A stretch of DNA of 64,000 nt from Sulfurovum sp. (GTDB lineage: Bacteria; Campylobacterota; Campylobacteria; Campylobacterales; Sulfurovaceae). The DNA is taken from positions 206,889-270,888 of the forward strand of contig JALTVI010000107.1 of NCBI GenBank assembly GCA_027049035.1. Direction: 5' to 3'. The position numbers and the translations under genes are program-made. Shown in pieces: positions 26,295 to 35,325 of this stretch; within the stretch, counting starts at the first letter, position 1, and every line of letters starts with the position of its first letter. The notes under the pieces are model-generated. The model did no database searches and was not told the DNA's origin. It saw only the letters and a list, made by a program, of their open reading frames with translations.

Positions 26295-27097
26295 GGAATA
26301 TAAAACATCGCGCTCATATACCCCACAACAGATTGCTTATCACCGGTTTCAGCAGCACTGGTTCGGTAGTCGAGCAGCTTGCTGTGAAGTTTCAGGGGTT
26401 TGGCGGCAAGGACCATCGCTTTGATGCCAAGCTCTCCGCACGCTTCACACCTTTGCAGCCTGTTGTAGTCGAGGTTTTGGACACCAAGCAGGCAGTTTCT
26501 GTCGATGGCTTCAGCCTCTTTGAGGGGATGGAAGTGGCTGAGGTCGGAGCTGATGATGACAGCGTTCTCTCTGTCTTGAAGCAGGGCAGTAATGATGTTC
26601 ATCAGTGTTTCAACGGAAACATTGCCGTAGATGAGCTCGATGACCTTTCGTTTGGGAAAGTAGTGCTGCAAAAAAGGCATCTGCACTTCAGTGGAGTGCT
26701 CTTTGGCGTGTGCCTGCGGTATGAAGCCGATGTTGAAGCGTTTGGCCAGAGCAAAGAGGTAGGGGGTGTCTATGGCAAGGTTGCCGCAGGGGGTTTGAAA
26801 CTGCTCGAAGAAGCTGCCCGATATTCCTTTAAAGTAGACATGGTGGCTTGGTCCTATGACAATGAAGCGTCTGGCTTTGGTGGGAGCAAGAAAGCGGTAG
26901 GCGAAGTTTGCGGTGTAGCCGCTGAAAATATAGCCTGCATGCGGAACGATGACAGCATTTGGTACAATTTTTCTGGTTTTGGGTGAAATTTCAAGTGCTT
27001 CGAACTTTCGGTTGAATGTCTGAAACATTGCCTTGAGCTTTTGGCACGAAGCCGGGTAAAAGGTGCCTGATACCGCCATTTTTCGAACTGATTCCAT
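26291..27097 (-). CDS. amrB: AmmeMemoRadiSam system protein B (MEMO family)
   Basis: MEMO-family proteins have an extradiol-dioxygenase-like fold; bacterial AmrB is usually encoded with AmrA and the radical-SAM AmrS. The 268-residue protein shows VSGTFYPASCQKL, VPHAGYIFSGYTA, VIGPSHHVYF, HSTEVQMPFL and ISSDLSHFHP, all characteristic. No AmrA or AmrS gene is adjacent, so the substrate here is unclear. It is convergent with the riboswitch operon and divergent from tolB. Confidence 0.88.
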   Translation of the reverse strand: MESVRKMAVSGTFYPASCQKLKAMFQTFNRKFEALEISPKTRKIVPNAVIVPHAGYIFSGYTANFAYRFLAPTKARRFIVIGPSHHVYFKGISGSFFEQFQTPCGNLAIDTPYLFALAKRFNIGFIPQAHAKEHSTEVQMPFLQHYFPKRKVIELIYGNVSVETLMNIITALLQDRENAVIISSDLSHFHPLKEAEAIDRNCLLGVQNLDYNRLQRCEACGELGIKAMVLAAKPLKLHSKLLDYRTSAAETGDKQSVVGYMSAMFYIP

Positions 27098-27261
27098 TGT
27101 AGACGCCTCTTCTTTGGAAAATCTGTTACAATTCTACCACAATTGTATGTTATGATTATAACGTTTCACAGTATGGATTAATGGAGTGTTAATGCCGTAC
27201 TGATACAATGTAAAAAGTTTTACAAGAACGGTAGTGTATGCTGCTGTAGAAAGGATTTTTT

Positions 27262-28500
27262 TTGCGTTTTCTCTTACTGTTCCTGCTAACCCTCAATCTT
27301 TTTGCTGTCGATGCGACGCTGACCATCGAAAAGGATGTCGAGCAGCGTGCAAAAATCGCCGTAGAAGACGGTTCCTCTCTCCCCAATGAGCGTGCTTTCA
27401 ACATTTTCCTCTCCGACCTGAAGATTTCGGGCCACTTTTTGGCTGACGATACGCATCGGCAGGGAGATTTTGCTACGACGGTGATAGACCCGGCATTGAA
27501 GTCCAAGGAGTATCTCCTGAAGTTTTCGATATCCCAGACACAGGGAACGAAACTTTCTGTCAAACTCTTTAAAACCGCAAACGGTACGATGCTCTTTAAA
27601 AAGAGTTACGCTATCGGCTCTTCGGCTAAGATGCCCTTTCTCATCCATAAAGCAGTCTATGACATCAATGCTGCACTCAAGTTTCCCTCTATCGACTGGA
27701 TAAACCGTTACGTAGTCTTTTCCCGCTATACGACACCAAAGCACAGTGAAATTGTGCTTGCGGATTACACCTTTACGTATCAGAAGACGATCATCAGAGG
27801 CGGACTGAACCTCTTTCCCAAGTGGGCTGACAGCAGGCAGCGCAGTTTTTACTACACTTCGTTCAACGGTGTGGTGCCCACACTCTACCGTCTGAATATC
27901 TACAGCGGTGCCAAAAGCAGGGTGGCCTCTTCGGAGGGGATGATGGTCTGCTCCGATGTAAGCAGAGACGGCAAAAAAATACTTTTGACAATGGCGCCTC
28001 AGGGACAGCCAGACATTTACGAGCTCAATTTGGCAACGGGTGCGAAGACACGTGTGACGCAGTTTAACGGTATCGATGTAGGCGGGAAATACGCTGAAAG
28101 CGAGAACAGTGTCGTGTTTGTCTCCAACCGTCTGGGGTATGCCAATATTTTCAAAAAACCTATTCACGGTTCGGCTGTTTCCCAAATAGTGTATCGCGGA
28201 CGCAACAACAATGCCTGTGATGCCTTTAACAACAAAGTGGTTTACGCAAGCCGCGAAAGCAGCAGTGCCTTTGGCAACAATACGTTCAATATCTACCTGA
28301 CAGCAACGGATGATACTGCTTCTCGGCCGTTGACGACAACTGGCAGCAATCAGTTTCCGACCTTTTCGTCAGACGGATCGGTGGTGCTCTACCTCAAGCA
28401 GCTCGGCGGCAGCACTTCGGCAGGGTATATCAACCTCTATTCAAAACAGAGTCAGCTCTTCCCGGTAAACGGGAATAGAATTCAGGCAATCGACTGGTAA
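27262..28500 (+). CDS. tolB: Tol-Pal system protein TolB
   Basis: TolB is a periplasmic beta-propeller that binds Pal and TolA. The 412 residues have a signal peptide (RFLLLFLLTLNLFAVDA), an N-terminal domain, and propeller repeats such as KILLTMAPQGQPDIYELNL and NSVVFVSNRLGYANIFK. A TTG start is used. In relatives it directly follows tolA; here the second riboswitch island lies between. Confidence 0.9.
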   Translation: MRFLLLFLLTLNLFAVDATLTIEKDVEQRAKIAVEDGSSLPNERAFNIFLSDLKISGHFLADDTHRQGDFATTVIDPALKSKEYLLKFSISQTQGTKLSVKLFKTANGTMLFKKSYAIGSSAKMPFLIHKAVYDINAALKFPSIDWINRYVVFSRYTTPKHSEIVLADYTFTYQKTIIRGGLNLFPKWADSRQRSFYYTSFNGVVPTLYRLNIYSGAKSRVASSEGMMVCSDVSRDGKKILLTMAPQGQPDIYELNLATGAKTRVTQFNGIDVGGKYAESENSVVFVSNRLGYANIFKKPIHGSAVSQIVYRGRNNNACDAFNNKVVYASRESSSAFGNNTFNIYLTATDDTASRPLTTTGSNQFPTFSSDGSVVLYLKQLGGSTSAGYINLYSKQSQLFPVNGNRIQAIDW

Positions 28501-28512
28501 AAGGATGACACA

Positions 28513-29007
28513 ATGAACAAAACACTTTTGACACTCTCAACAATGGCACTTCTACTGCTAAGCGGCTGCGGACAGCCCGCTCCCGGCGGTATCGGCGGCA
28601 GCAATATTTCCGATGCCGATACAGTCAGTATCGATGAGGGCCGATACGGGAACAATGGTGCCTATAACAGCAGCAGTGACGGTTTTCAGTCGGTTTACTT
28701 CGACTTCGATGACTACACGGTCTCAGGCAGCCAGGAGGGCGCGATCACCAAAGATGCAGCCAATGCGCAGCGTGTAAGCGGCAAGATCAAAGTTGAGGGC
28801 AATTGTGATGAATTCGGTACAGACGAGTATAACTACGCATTGGGACTCAAACGTGCCAAAGCGGTTAAGGATTCTCTGGTAATGCAGGGTATTCCTGCTT
28901 CGCGTATGGTGCTCGTCAGTTACGGTGAGAGCAACCCTGCCTGTACGGCACAGACAGATGCCTGCTATGCGCAGAACCGAAGGGTAGACCTTCGACTGGT
29001 GAAGTAG
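28513..29007 (+). CDS. pal: Peptidoglycan-associated lipoprotein Pal
   Basis: Pal anchors the outer membrane to peptidoglycan. The 164-residue protein has a lipobox (LLLLSGC, Cys19) and an OmpA-type domain: VYFDFDDYTV, GNCDEFGTDEYNYALGLKRA and NRRVDLRL, including the peptidoglycan-contacting Asp and Arg. It lies 12 bases after tolB. Confidence 0.94.
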   Translation: MNKTLLTLSTMALLLLSGCGQPAPGGIGGSNISDADTVSIDEGRYGNNGAYNSSSDGFQSVYFDFDDYTVSGSQEGAITKDAANAQRVSGKIKVEGNCDEFGTDEYNYALGLKRAKAVKDSLVMQGIPASRMVLVSYGESNPACTAQTDACYAQNRRVDLRLVK

Positions 29008-29760
29008 ATGTTCAAGTCGGTTGTATCCATACTGCTAATGACGGGTATAGTGATGCCCCTTTCTGCACGCAGTGACCTTGCGATGCAGAACCGTCATACA
29101 CTGATGCGTCTGCAGCAGGTAGTGATGGAACAGAACGAGCGCATCGACGGACTCACTTCGCTTATAGAGGGGCTCAATGCCCAAATTGCCCAGCTCAAAG
29201 AGGCACAAAAGCATACGAGTGCTTCGACAGAGAATAATGAGACGGTCAAGCTGCTTAAAGAGCTCGGTGCTATGATAGACAAGATCAATGCCACTTATGT
29301 CAGCAAGGCGGAACTGAAGCAGATACTGGGTTCGAAGATGCCTGCATCGGGAAAAGAGAGTGTCACAGCTTCTGCAAAACAGCCCTCTTTGAGCCAGACT
29401 GCACCGTCAAAGCTCTATAGCGAAGGGGTACGCCTTTTTGTCAAAAAGCGTTATGATGAAGCACAGAAACGTTTTGCTATCACGGCAAAAAAAGGGTACA
29501 AGCCTGCTGCTTCCAATTACTACCTTGGTGAGATCGCCTATTACACAAAGCATTATGATGATGCACTCTTCTATTACAAAAAGAGTGCAAGTCTGTATGA
29601 CCAGGCAAGCTATATGGATGTGCTGTTGCTGCATACGGCAATCGCTTTGGAGAAAACGGGTCAGAAAGAACAGGCGAAGGTATTTTTCCAGAATGTGATA
29701 GAGACCTATCCTGACAGCAAGGCAGCCGCCATTGCTAAAAAGAGGATAAAGGCTCTCTAA
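29008..29760 (+). CDS. cpoB: Tol-Pal accessory protein CpoB/YbgF
   Basis: CpoB coordinates peptidoglycan synthesis with Tol-dependent constriction. The 250 residues comprise a signal peptide, an N-terminal coiled coil (MEQNERIDGLTSLIEGLNAQ), and a C-terminal TPR array (KLYSEGVRLFVKKRYDEAQKR to KKRIKAL). It starts directly after pal and its stop overlaps the next ATG by one base. Confidence 0.88.
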   Translation: MFKSVVSILLMTGIVMPLSARSDLAMQNRHTLMRLQQVVMEQNERIDGLTSLIEGLNAQIAQLKEAQKHTSASTENNETVKLLKELGAMIDKINATYVSKAELKQILGSKMPASGKESVTASAKQPSLSQTAPSKLYSEGVRLFVKKRYDEAQKRFAITAKKGYKPAASNYYLGEIAYYTKHYDDALFYYKKSASLYDQASYMDVLLLHTAIALEKTGQKEQAKVFFQNVIETYPDSKAAAIAKKRIKAL

Positions 29761-30359
29761 TGTATAGGCTATGGAAATTTCCACTTTGGCTGCTGCTGCC
29801 GCTTGCGCTGTTTGCAGATGTGGAGTATGATCCCAATGCGCCGATGGTGCCGCTTAAGCGTGAACTGGTGCCGATCGAAAAAACAGTATTTGAAGTGGTG
29901 CATTTAAAGAGCGGAAAGAGCCGCATTGTTGATTTGACAGGGAAAGACTTCATTCTGGTCTCTGTCCGGGAGCCGGGCAGTGACGGACGCTTCTATGCTG
30001 TCGACCGGGACGGTACGGTATGGTGGAGCGGGCCGGTCACTTCCGGAGCTCCACAGTTTCGCAGTCCCTCGGGGGTGTTCCATATTATTCAGAAAAAGCG
30101 TCACCATATGTCGACGCTTTACCCTGAAGATAACGGGGTGAACAATATGGATTTTATGATGAAATTTACCAAATGGGGGCATGCCCTTCACAAGGGAAGT
30201 GTCGACTGGATGTCACATGGGTGCATCCATATCGACCCCAAAGATGTGCCCGTTATCTACCGCTGGTCGCGTCTGGGTATGCCCGTGGTCATCACGCGGC
30301 ACAGCTACATGCCCTTTGCACGGCCCGATCTGCGCCGTATCTACTCAGGCAAAAAATAG
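29760..30359 (+). CDS. L,D-transpeptidase (YkuD family)
   Basis: The enzyme cross-links peptidoglycan or attaches proteins to it. The 199-residue protein has a signal peptide (WLLLPLALFA) and the catalytic WMSHGCIHID (Cys155) with the upstream H141 of the HxxxxxxxxxxxSHGC pattern. The usual Arg after the Cys is replaced by Ile-His. It overlaps cpoB by one base, so it is part of the tol-pal operon here. A divisome or outer-membrane anchoring role is inferred from that position. Confidence 0.87.
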   Translation: MYRLWKFPLWLLLPLALFADVEYDPNAPMVPLKRELVPIEKTVFEVVHLKSGKSRIVDLTGKDFILVSVREPGSDGRFYAVDRDGTVWWSGPVTSGAPQFRSPSGVFHIIQKKRHHMSTLYPEDNGVNNMDFMMKFTKWGHALHKGSVDWMSHGCIHIDPKDVPVIYRWSRLGMPVVITRHSYMPFARPDLRRIYSGKK

Positions 30360-30362
30360 CCC

Positions 30363-31127
30363 TTATTTTGACAATTCAACCGCTTTTTTGTAGGCGACAG
30401 TGACCGTATCCATGCATGCGGCACGTACTTTCTCTTTCTCCAGTGTGGCGATTCCCGCTGCTGTCGTGCCTCCCGGAGACATCACACTCTCTTTAAGCAG
30501 CGCGGGGTGTTCGGTCTGTATAAGTTCACCAAAGCCTGCAAAGAGGCCGCGCATGACTGCCATGGCATCATCTCTCTTGAGTCCCTGCTGCACAGCGCCG
30601 TCTGCAAGCGCTTCGGCGATGAGTGCAAGGTAGGCAGGGCCCGAGCCTGCCAGGGCAGTGGCGATGTCAAGCTCCTTTTCGCTCTCAAGCCACAAGACAC
30701 TGCCCGCACCGCGCATCAGCACTTCGGCCTCTTCGCGGTGGTCGGCATCCCCTGTGAGGGTGGTCATGGAAGCACCGACCGATGCGGCAAGGTTTGGCAT
30801 GGCACGAACAACGGCTTTGGCTTTTAGTTTCTTTTTGAGTCTCTCCACAGGAACGCCGGCAAGTACGGAGAGAAGCAGTTTAGCTTTGCCCTTGAGCTGT
30901 TTTGATACTGTGTCAAGATTGCCCGGCTTGACGCAGAGAATGACGGTTTTGTCTGTCATGTCAAACTCGTCGATGAGGTGTTTGTCACACGCTTTGCCAA
31001 GCGTCTTTTCGAACGCTTCAAGCTTCTCCATACTGCGACCGACTACTTCGATGTTGTACTTTCCCTTGAGCCCTTCGGCGATACTGCGTGCCATATTTCC
31101 GTTTCCGATAAATGTAATGGTCTGCAT
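30363..31127 (-). CDS. proC: Pyrroline-5-carboxylate reductase
   Basis: ProC performs the last step of proline synthesis. The 254 residues start ITFIGNGNMARSIAEGL (NADPH-binding), with AMPNLAASVGASMTTL and the signature SPGGTTAAGIATLEKEKVRA near the C-terminus. It is convergent with the L,D-transpeptidase gene (three bases between stops) and divergent from proA. Confidence 0.95.
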   Translation of the reverse strand: MQTITFIGNGNMARSIAEGLKGKYNIEVVGRSMEKLEAFEKTLGKACDKHLIDEFDMTDKTVILCVKPGNLDTVSKQLKGKAKLLLSVLAGVPVERLKKKLKAKAVVRAMPNLAASVGASMTTLTGDADHREEAEVLMRGAGSVLWLESEKELDIATALAGSGPAYLALIAEALADGAVQQGLKRDDAMAVMRGLFAGFGELIQTEHPALLKESVMSPGGTTAAGIATLEKEKVRAACMDTVTVAYKKAVELSK

Positions 31128-31183
31128 GTTCCCTCACTTTTGAATGAATTGGGAAGATTATAGCATTATTAGGTTTTATTTGC

Positions 31184-31189
31184 TAAAAT
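31184..31189 (+). promoter_or_regulatory. -10 element of proA
   Basis: TTTGCTAAAATCGGGC is an extended -10 (TGC then TAAAAT), 31 bases before the proA start, in the spacer divergent from proC. Confidence 0.45.
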
Positions 31190-31220
31190 CGGGCAACTTT
31201 AATAGAAGGCAGGAGAGTTA

Positions 31221-32456
31221 ATGGAAACGTTTTTGCAGGAAGCCAAAGCATCGAGCAGAGTGCTCTCGACACTGAGCGGGAGTGAGAAGAACCGTATTCT
31301 CAAAGGGATGGCACAGAAGCTGCGCGAAGAGTGCGGTACCATTTTGGAAGCCAATGCCGTAGATATGCGCAATGCCGAAGAAAATAATCTTACATCGGCA
31401 CTCAAGGACAGACTCTTTCTTGATGAGAATCGGGTCGAGGGGATCGCAAAGGCGATCGAGGAGATCGCTGCGCTCAAGGAGCCGGTGGGCCGTGTGCTTG
31501 ACGGCTGGTATGCAGATGCGGGCTTCAAGATAGAGAAGGTGACCGTACCCATCGGTGTGGTAGGAGTCATTTACGAATCACGTCCCAACGTGACCGCCGA
31601 TGTAGGTGCACTCTGTTTCAAAAGCGGCAACGTCGCCATCCTCAAAGGGGGCAAGGAGGCAGAGAACTCCAACCGTGCGATTGCCGGTGTGCTTCAGAGT
31701 GTGCTTGAAGCAAACGGACTGCCCAAGGCAGCCATCGCCCTCCTGCCTGACAGCAGCCGCGAAGGGGTGGCCAAGCTCATCAAACAGGACAGATATGTCG
31801 ACCTTATTGTCCCGCGAGGCGGGGAGGCACTCATACGTTATGTAAGTGAGAATGCGACCGTGCCTGTTGTCAAGCACGACAAGGGGCTTTGCCACACCTA
31901 TGTGGATGAGGATGCAGACTTTGAAAAGGCGCTCAATATCGCTGTGAATGCCAAATGCCGCCGTACGGGCATTTGCGGGGCACTGGAGACACTGCTGGTC
32001 GACAGTGTCATTGCCGAAGAGTTCCTGCCGCAGATCAAAGCTGCCTACGATGCACAGGGTACGGAGATACGCGGCTGTGAACGTACACGACAGATCATAG
32101 AGGCCAACGCTGCGACAGAAGAGGATTATGCAACGGAGTATCTTGAGAACATTCTTACCATCCGTGTAGTAGACGGTGTCGAAGCGGCCATCGCACACAT
32201 CGAAATCTACGGCTCACAGCACTCCGAAGCGATCATTACCGAGAACTATACCACTGCAGAGACTTTCCTTAATGAGGTTGATGCCGCCTGTGTCTACCTC
32301 AACGCATCCACGCAGTTTACCGACGGCGGAGAGTTCGGTTTTGGTGCGGAAGTGGGTATCAGTACCAACAAGCTGCATGCCAGAGGCCCTATGGGCGTAA
32401 GCGAACTGACGACCTACAAATACAAAATTTACGGTCATGGTGAAACACGGGCGTAG
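31221..32456 (+). CDS. proA: Gamma-glutamyl phosphate reductase
   Basis: ProA reduces the ProB product to glutamate semialdehyde. The 411-residue protein is an aldehyde-dehydrogenase-fold enzyme with IGVVGVIYESRPNVTADVG, LKGGKEAENSN and the catalytic Cys in CRRTGICGALETLL; it ends LHARGPMGVSELTTYKY. Length and motifs are normal. It follows AGGAG. Confidence 0.96.
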   Translation: METFLQEAKASSRVLSTLSGSEKNRILKGMAQKLREECGTILEANAVDMRNAEENNLTSALKDRLFLDENRVEGIAKAIEEIAALKEPVGRVLDGWYADAGFKIEKVTVPIGVVGVIYESRPNVTADVGALCFKSGNVAILKGGKEAENSNRAIAGVLQSVLEANGLPKAAIALLPDSSREGVAKLIKQDRYVDLIVPRGGEALIRYVSENATVPVVKHDKGLCHTYVDEDADFEKALNIAVNAKCRRTGICGALETLLVDSVIAEEFLPQIKAAYDAQGTEIRGCERTRQIIEANAATEEDYATEYLENILTIRVVDGVEAAIAHIEIYGSQHSEAIITENYTTAETFLNEVDAACVYLNASTQFTDGGEFGFGAEVGISTNKLHARGPMGVSELTTYKYKIYGHGETRA

Positions 32457-32517
32457 TTAAGCATCGGTAAAGTTTGCTTGGATAGAATAGCACCAAATTT
32501 AACATTAGGAACATTTT

Positions 32518-33024
32518 ATGGCAGTTAAAGCTGAAAACAGTGTAGTAGGAATCGAGTACGAAGTAAAAGAAGCGGGAAGCAACGAGATCGTAGACAGCAA
32601 CAAGGGTGCACAGCCGCTCGAGTTCGTGACAGGAAAAGGTCAGATCATCCCGGGTCTTGAGAAAGCACTTGAAGGTATGAACGAAGGCGAAAGCGCAGAC
32701 ATTCTCGTCAAAGCGCAAGATGCATACGGTGAAGTGAACCCTGAAGCGGTACAGACACTTCCTATCGAGCAGTTCGAGGGTGTAGACCTTAAAGAGGGTA
32801 TGACACTCTACGGACAGGGTGAAGATGGACAGACAGTACAGGTTACTGTCAAGTCGTTCAACGATAAAGAGGTTACTATCGACTTTAACCATCCGCTTGC
32901 AGGCAAAGATCTGATGTTCTCAGTCAAAGTCCTCTCTGAAAGAGACGCGACAGACGAAGAGGCTGCAACCGGTCAGGTTGGCGGTGCTCACTGTGAAGAC
33001 GGCTCTTGCGGCTGCGGACACTAA
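32518..33024 (+). CDS. slyD: SlyD-like FKBP-type peptidyl-prolyl isomerase
   Basis: SlyD is a prolyl isomerase and chaperone also used in nickel delivery to hydrogenase. The 168 residues start with the FKBP half-domain (VVGIEYEVKEAGSNEIVD, FVTGKGQIIPGLEKALEGM), then the inserted chaperone flap and VDFNHPLAGKDLMFSVKV. The C-terminus GGAHCEDGSCGCGH is a short Cys/His metal-binding tail. Its promoter is probably TAGAAT at 32483. Confidence 0.93.
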   Translation: MAVKAENSVVGIEYEVKEAGSNEIVDSNKGAQPLEFVTGKGQIIPGLEKALEGMNEGESADILVKAQDAYGEVNPEAVQTLPIEQFEGVDLKEGMTLYGQGEDGQTVQVTVKSFNDKEVTIDFNHPLAGKDLMFSVKVLSERDATDEEAATGQVGGAHCEDGSCGCGH

Positions 33025-33031
33025 GCCTTTT

Positions 33032-33060
33032 GGTGCCTCACTTGTAGAGGTACCTTTTTT
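33032..33060 (+). terminator. Rho-independent terminator after slyD
   Basis: GGTGCCTC and GAGGTACC pair over 8 bp (one G-U) with a 7-base loop, followed by six T (33055-33060). Confidence 0.85.
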
Positions 33061-33152
33061 ACTCTCTCCCTCCTTTTTCTCTCTTTTTTCTTAAACGTTA
33101 CTGTTATCATTTTTGTGTTACCATATTCGGGTATAAGTAAAGGGATACTACA

Positions 33153-34487
33153 ATGAAAAAAATCGAGAAGTTTTTTGATATCAGTATGGTACTGATGCCC
33201 ATCTACTCCGCCCTTGAGAACATTCGCGAAGAGGAGGAGATAGAGCTTGTTTTCGATATCGAGGCGACGATTCCCAAAGAGCTTCGGGGCGATGTCGAGT
33301 CGGTTACCCATATGCTTACACAGCTTCTCGTGTTTATTTTTCAAAATACTCCCAGACGCGAAGTGATACTCAAGCTTCGCGCTCCCAAAGACTTTCTTTA
33401 CGAAGAGTCCATCACCTTTTCTGTAGAAGATACCGGCATCAATTACCAAAAGGCACACAGCTTTTTTGATGCGAGACTAAAACCGGTACTTGAACGCCTC
33501 GACGGAACAGCATCGTACGATGAGGAGACCCAGACCATTTCTGTGGCTATCCCTTTCAAACTGAACGACCTTGGGAATCGCCGCTATTACCGTCTTCCCG
33601 ATATCAGCATGCTTGGGAAAAAAGTACTGCTTATCTGTAAAAGCCGCGCCGTTTCCGAAAGTCTTAAGAAGATGTTCAGCTACTTTCTTTATGAGGTGGA
33701 TGTGGGAGCAGAGGAGTATAAAAAGCGTGGAAGCAATCTTGCCCATTACGATATTTTCGTACTCGAAAAATCACTGGTAACTGAGGGGATCACCTCGCTT
33801 GTACAGAAGGTTCAGGAGAAGTACCCGCTTAAGTTTGTCATTCTGCAGGATGCCAAAGATGTGGAACTTATTACAGCACCTTATGTCTCTGCCTATCTGA
33901 TCAAGCCGGTGATGCAGGAGAGTGTGTTTGAATTGATCATTTCGCTCTTTGAGGGGGATGTGCAAGAGAGGAAAATCCGAAAAGAGGCGGGTAAACCGAT
34001 CATCAATATGGAACGCTATATTATGGATGCCTTCAAGAAGAGTGAAGAGGCGTATGTGGAGATGGAGAAGATCAAAGAGCAGATGACTTCTCTACAGAAC
34101 CGTTCCATACTTAAAGAGGAAGATAAAAAAGCTAACGAGGACGAACTGCAAGTTCTCAATGTAAAGTCAGGTATGGAAAAGACCAAAAAACTGGGTTTGA
34201 ACTATACGGAAGAACTCAAGGGGTTTTTGGAGAAGTTTGACAAATCCGATATCTATCTTCGAGATATTGCCAAAAGCAGGGCAGTATGGCAGATCAAAGA
34301 GTTCGCGATCGACCTTGAAAAACGTGCCGGTCAAATTGGTGCGGAGCGTGTGGCACACCTCGCTGAAAAGATCAGTCTGATGTTTGTGTATGACAACCTG
34401 GATATGCTCGATGTCTACAGCCGTAAATACCACATTGAACTTGAGAAGCTGTTGCGGGAAATCAGAAATTTTTTAAAACGGCATTAA
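33153..34487 (+). CDS. Degenerate kinase ATPase / receiver / Hpt-like protein
   Basis: The 444-residue protein reads as three signalling domains, each lacking its key residue. Residues 30-135 resemble a histidine-kinase ATPase, but the N-box Asn is Phe (QLLVFIFQNT, F61) and the G1 box is EDTGIN (D93, Gly replaced). Residues 155-270 resemble a receiver: YDIFVLEKSL has Glu205 where the phosphorylated Asp belongs, and K251 of LIKP is kept. Residues 340-444 match an Hpt bundle (GFLEKF, GQIGAERVAHLAEKI) with Ile386 in place of the His. No His dimerisation helix exists. A paralogue lies at 35326. Confidence 0.65.
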   Translation: MKKIEKFFDISMVLMPIYSALENIREEEEIELVFDIEATIPKELRGDVESVTHMLTQLLVFIFQNTPRREVILKLRAPKDFLYEESITFSVEDTGINYQKAHSFFDARLKPVLERLDGTASYDEETQTISVAIPFKLNDLGNRRYYRLPDISMLGKKVLLICKSRAVSESLKKMFSYFLYEVDVGAEEYKKRGSNLAHYDIFVLEKSLVTEGITSLVQKVQEKYPLKFVILQDAKDVELITAPYVSAYLIKPVMQESVFELIISLFEGDVQERKIRKEAGKPIINMERYIMDAFKKSEEAYVEMEKIKEQMTSLQNRSILKEEDKKANEDELQVLNVKSGMEKTKKLGLNYTEELKGFLEKFDKSDIYLRDIAKSRAVWQIKEFAIDLEKRAGQIGAERVAHLAEKISLMFVYDNLDMLDVYSRKYHIELEKLLREIRNFLKRH

Positions 34488-34492
34488 ATAGT

Positions 34493-34527
34493 GCATTTTG
34501 ACATTTCTCAAGTCAAAATGCTTTTTT
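34493..34527 (+). terminator. Rho-independent terminator after the pseudo-kinase gene
   Basis: GCATTTTGAC and GTCAAAATGC form a perfect 10-bp stem with a 9-base loop, followed by six T. It ends 17 bases before the next start codon, so the nuclease-like gene must have its own promoter inside or just after the hairpin. Confidence 0.85.
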
Positions 34528-34544
34528 AAAGCTATACTTCCTTT

Positions 34545-35039
34545 ATGCAGAACTATACCGACTCCCAACTCTACTCTTTTGCTGTTTTACTGCTTTTTTG
34601 CATACTCTTTCTCTGGAAAGTGTGGCACTTTTTCTCTCTCTCCTCTTCTCGACGATATTTGAGACGGCATGCCTCTCTCAAGCGTCTCAAGAAGCTGAGC
34701 TGGAGTGAGTTTGAGCACCTTTGCCGCATCTTTTTTGAAGAGGAGGGGTGGCAGGTGCGTGAAAATGAGAAAAAAGGGGCTGACGGCGGTGTGGACTTAT
34801 GGATAAAAAAGCGCCGCAGTGTCGGTATTGTCCAGTGTAAGAAGTATGAGGATGCACGGGTGACCATTAAAGTCATCCGTGAAATGTACGGTTTGATGTA
34901 TGAGTATGATGCAGACAGAATATTCGTTGTAACGACCAGTGAATTTACAAAAGAGTGCTACCGTTTTGCAGAAGAGAAGCCTATAGAACTCATTAACGGT
35001 GAGAAGCTTGTGGCACGTATGCGTCAGCTCTCTTCATAA
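34545..35039 (+). CDS. Membrane-anchored Mrr-like restriction endonuclease-fold protein
   Basis: The 164-residue product has one N-terminal membrane helix (residues 11-29, [19 protein letters not shown]), then a basic stretch and an Mrr-catalytic-like domain: [29 protein letters not shown] (D84) and [11 protein letters not shown] (Q97, K99), the D...QxK nuclease signature. Such stand-alone membrane-anchored Mrr domains are widespread but little studied. It is not next to a methylase, so a classic restriction role is unlikely. Its last 16 bases overlap the rubredoxin gene on the other strand. Confidence 0.78.
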   Translation: MQNYTDSQLYSFAVLLLFCILFLWKVWHFFSLSSSRRYLRRHASLKRLKKLSWSEFEHLCRIFFEEEGWQVRENEKKGADGGVDLWIKKRRSVGIVQCKKYEDARVTIKVIREMYGLMYEYDADRIFVVTTSEFTKECYRFAEEKPIELINGEKLVARMRQLSS

Positions 35040-35194
35040 GGTTCGAAATCCTCTTTTGAAACACCACATTCCGGACAGACCCAGTCATCAGGGATCGCCT
35101 CAAAAGGGGTCCCCGGTACGATGCCTCCGTCCGGATCCCCCACTTCAGGATCGTAAATGTAACCGCAAGCGGTACAGATATATTTTTGTGCCAT
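35024..35194 (-). CDS. Rubredoxin
   Basis: The 56-residue protein begins [20 protein letters not shown] and has [15 protein letters not shown]; Cys7, Cys10, Cys40 and Cys43 bind one iron. Length and spacing are exact for the family. It is a cytosolic electron carrier, often to superoxide reductase, rubrerythrin or oxygen-detoxifying enzymes, none of which is adjacent. The ATG at 35194 follows AAGGAG on the minus strand. The gene overlaps the tail of the Mrr-like gene. Confidence 0.95.
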   Translation of the reverse strand: MAQKYICTACGYIYDPEVGDPDGGIVPGTPFEAIPDDWVCPECGVSKEDFEPYEES

Positions 35195-35325
35195 AACATG
35201 CTCCTTTTTGTAAGTATATATTCTGTTTGTGTAATCTTTATGGAATATTTTTTAAAAAATAAAAATATAATGGAGTTTAAATCTCATATTCTATACAATA
35301 ATGAAAAAAGAATAAAAGGGTGGTT

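Noticed and set aside
33021-33458. Minus-strand open frame of 145 codons
   Set aside because: It lies over the start of the pseudo-kinase gene and the slyD terminator and shows no family motif; the plus-strand gene has a matching paralogue.
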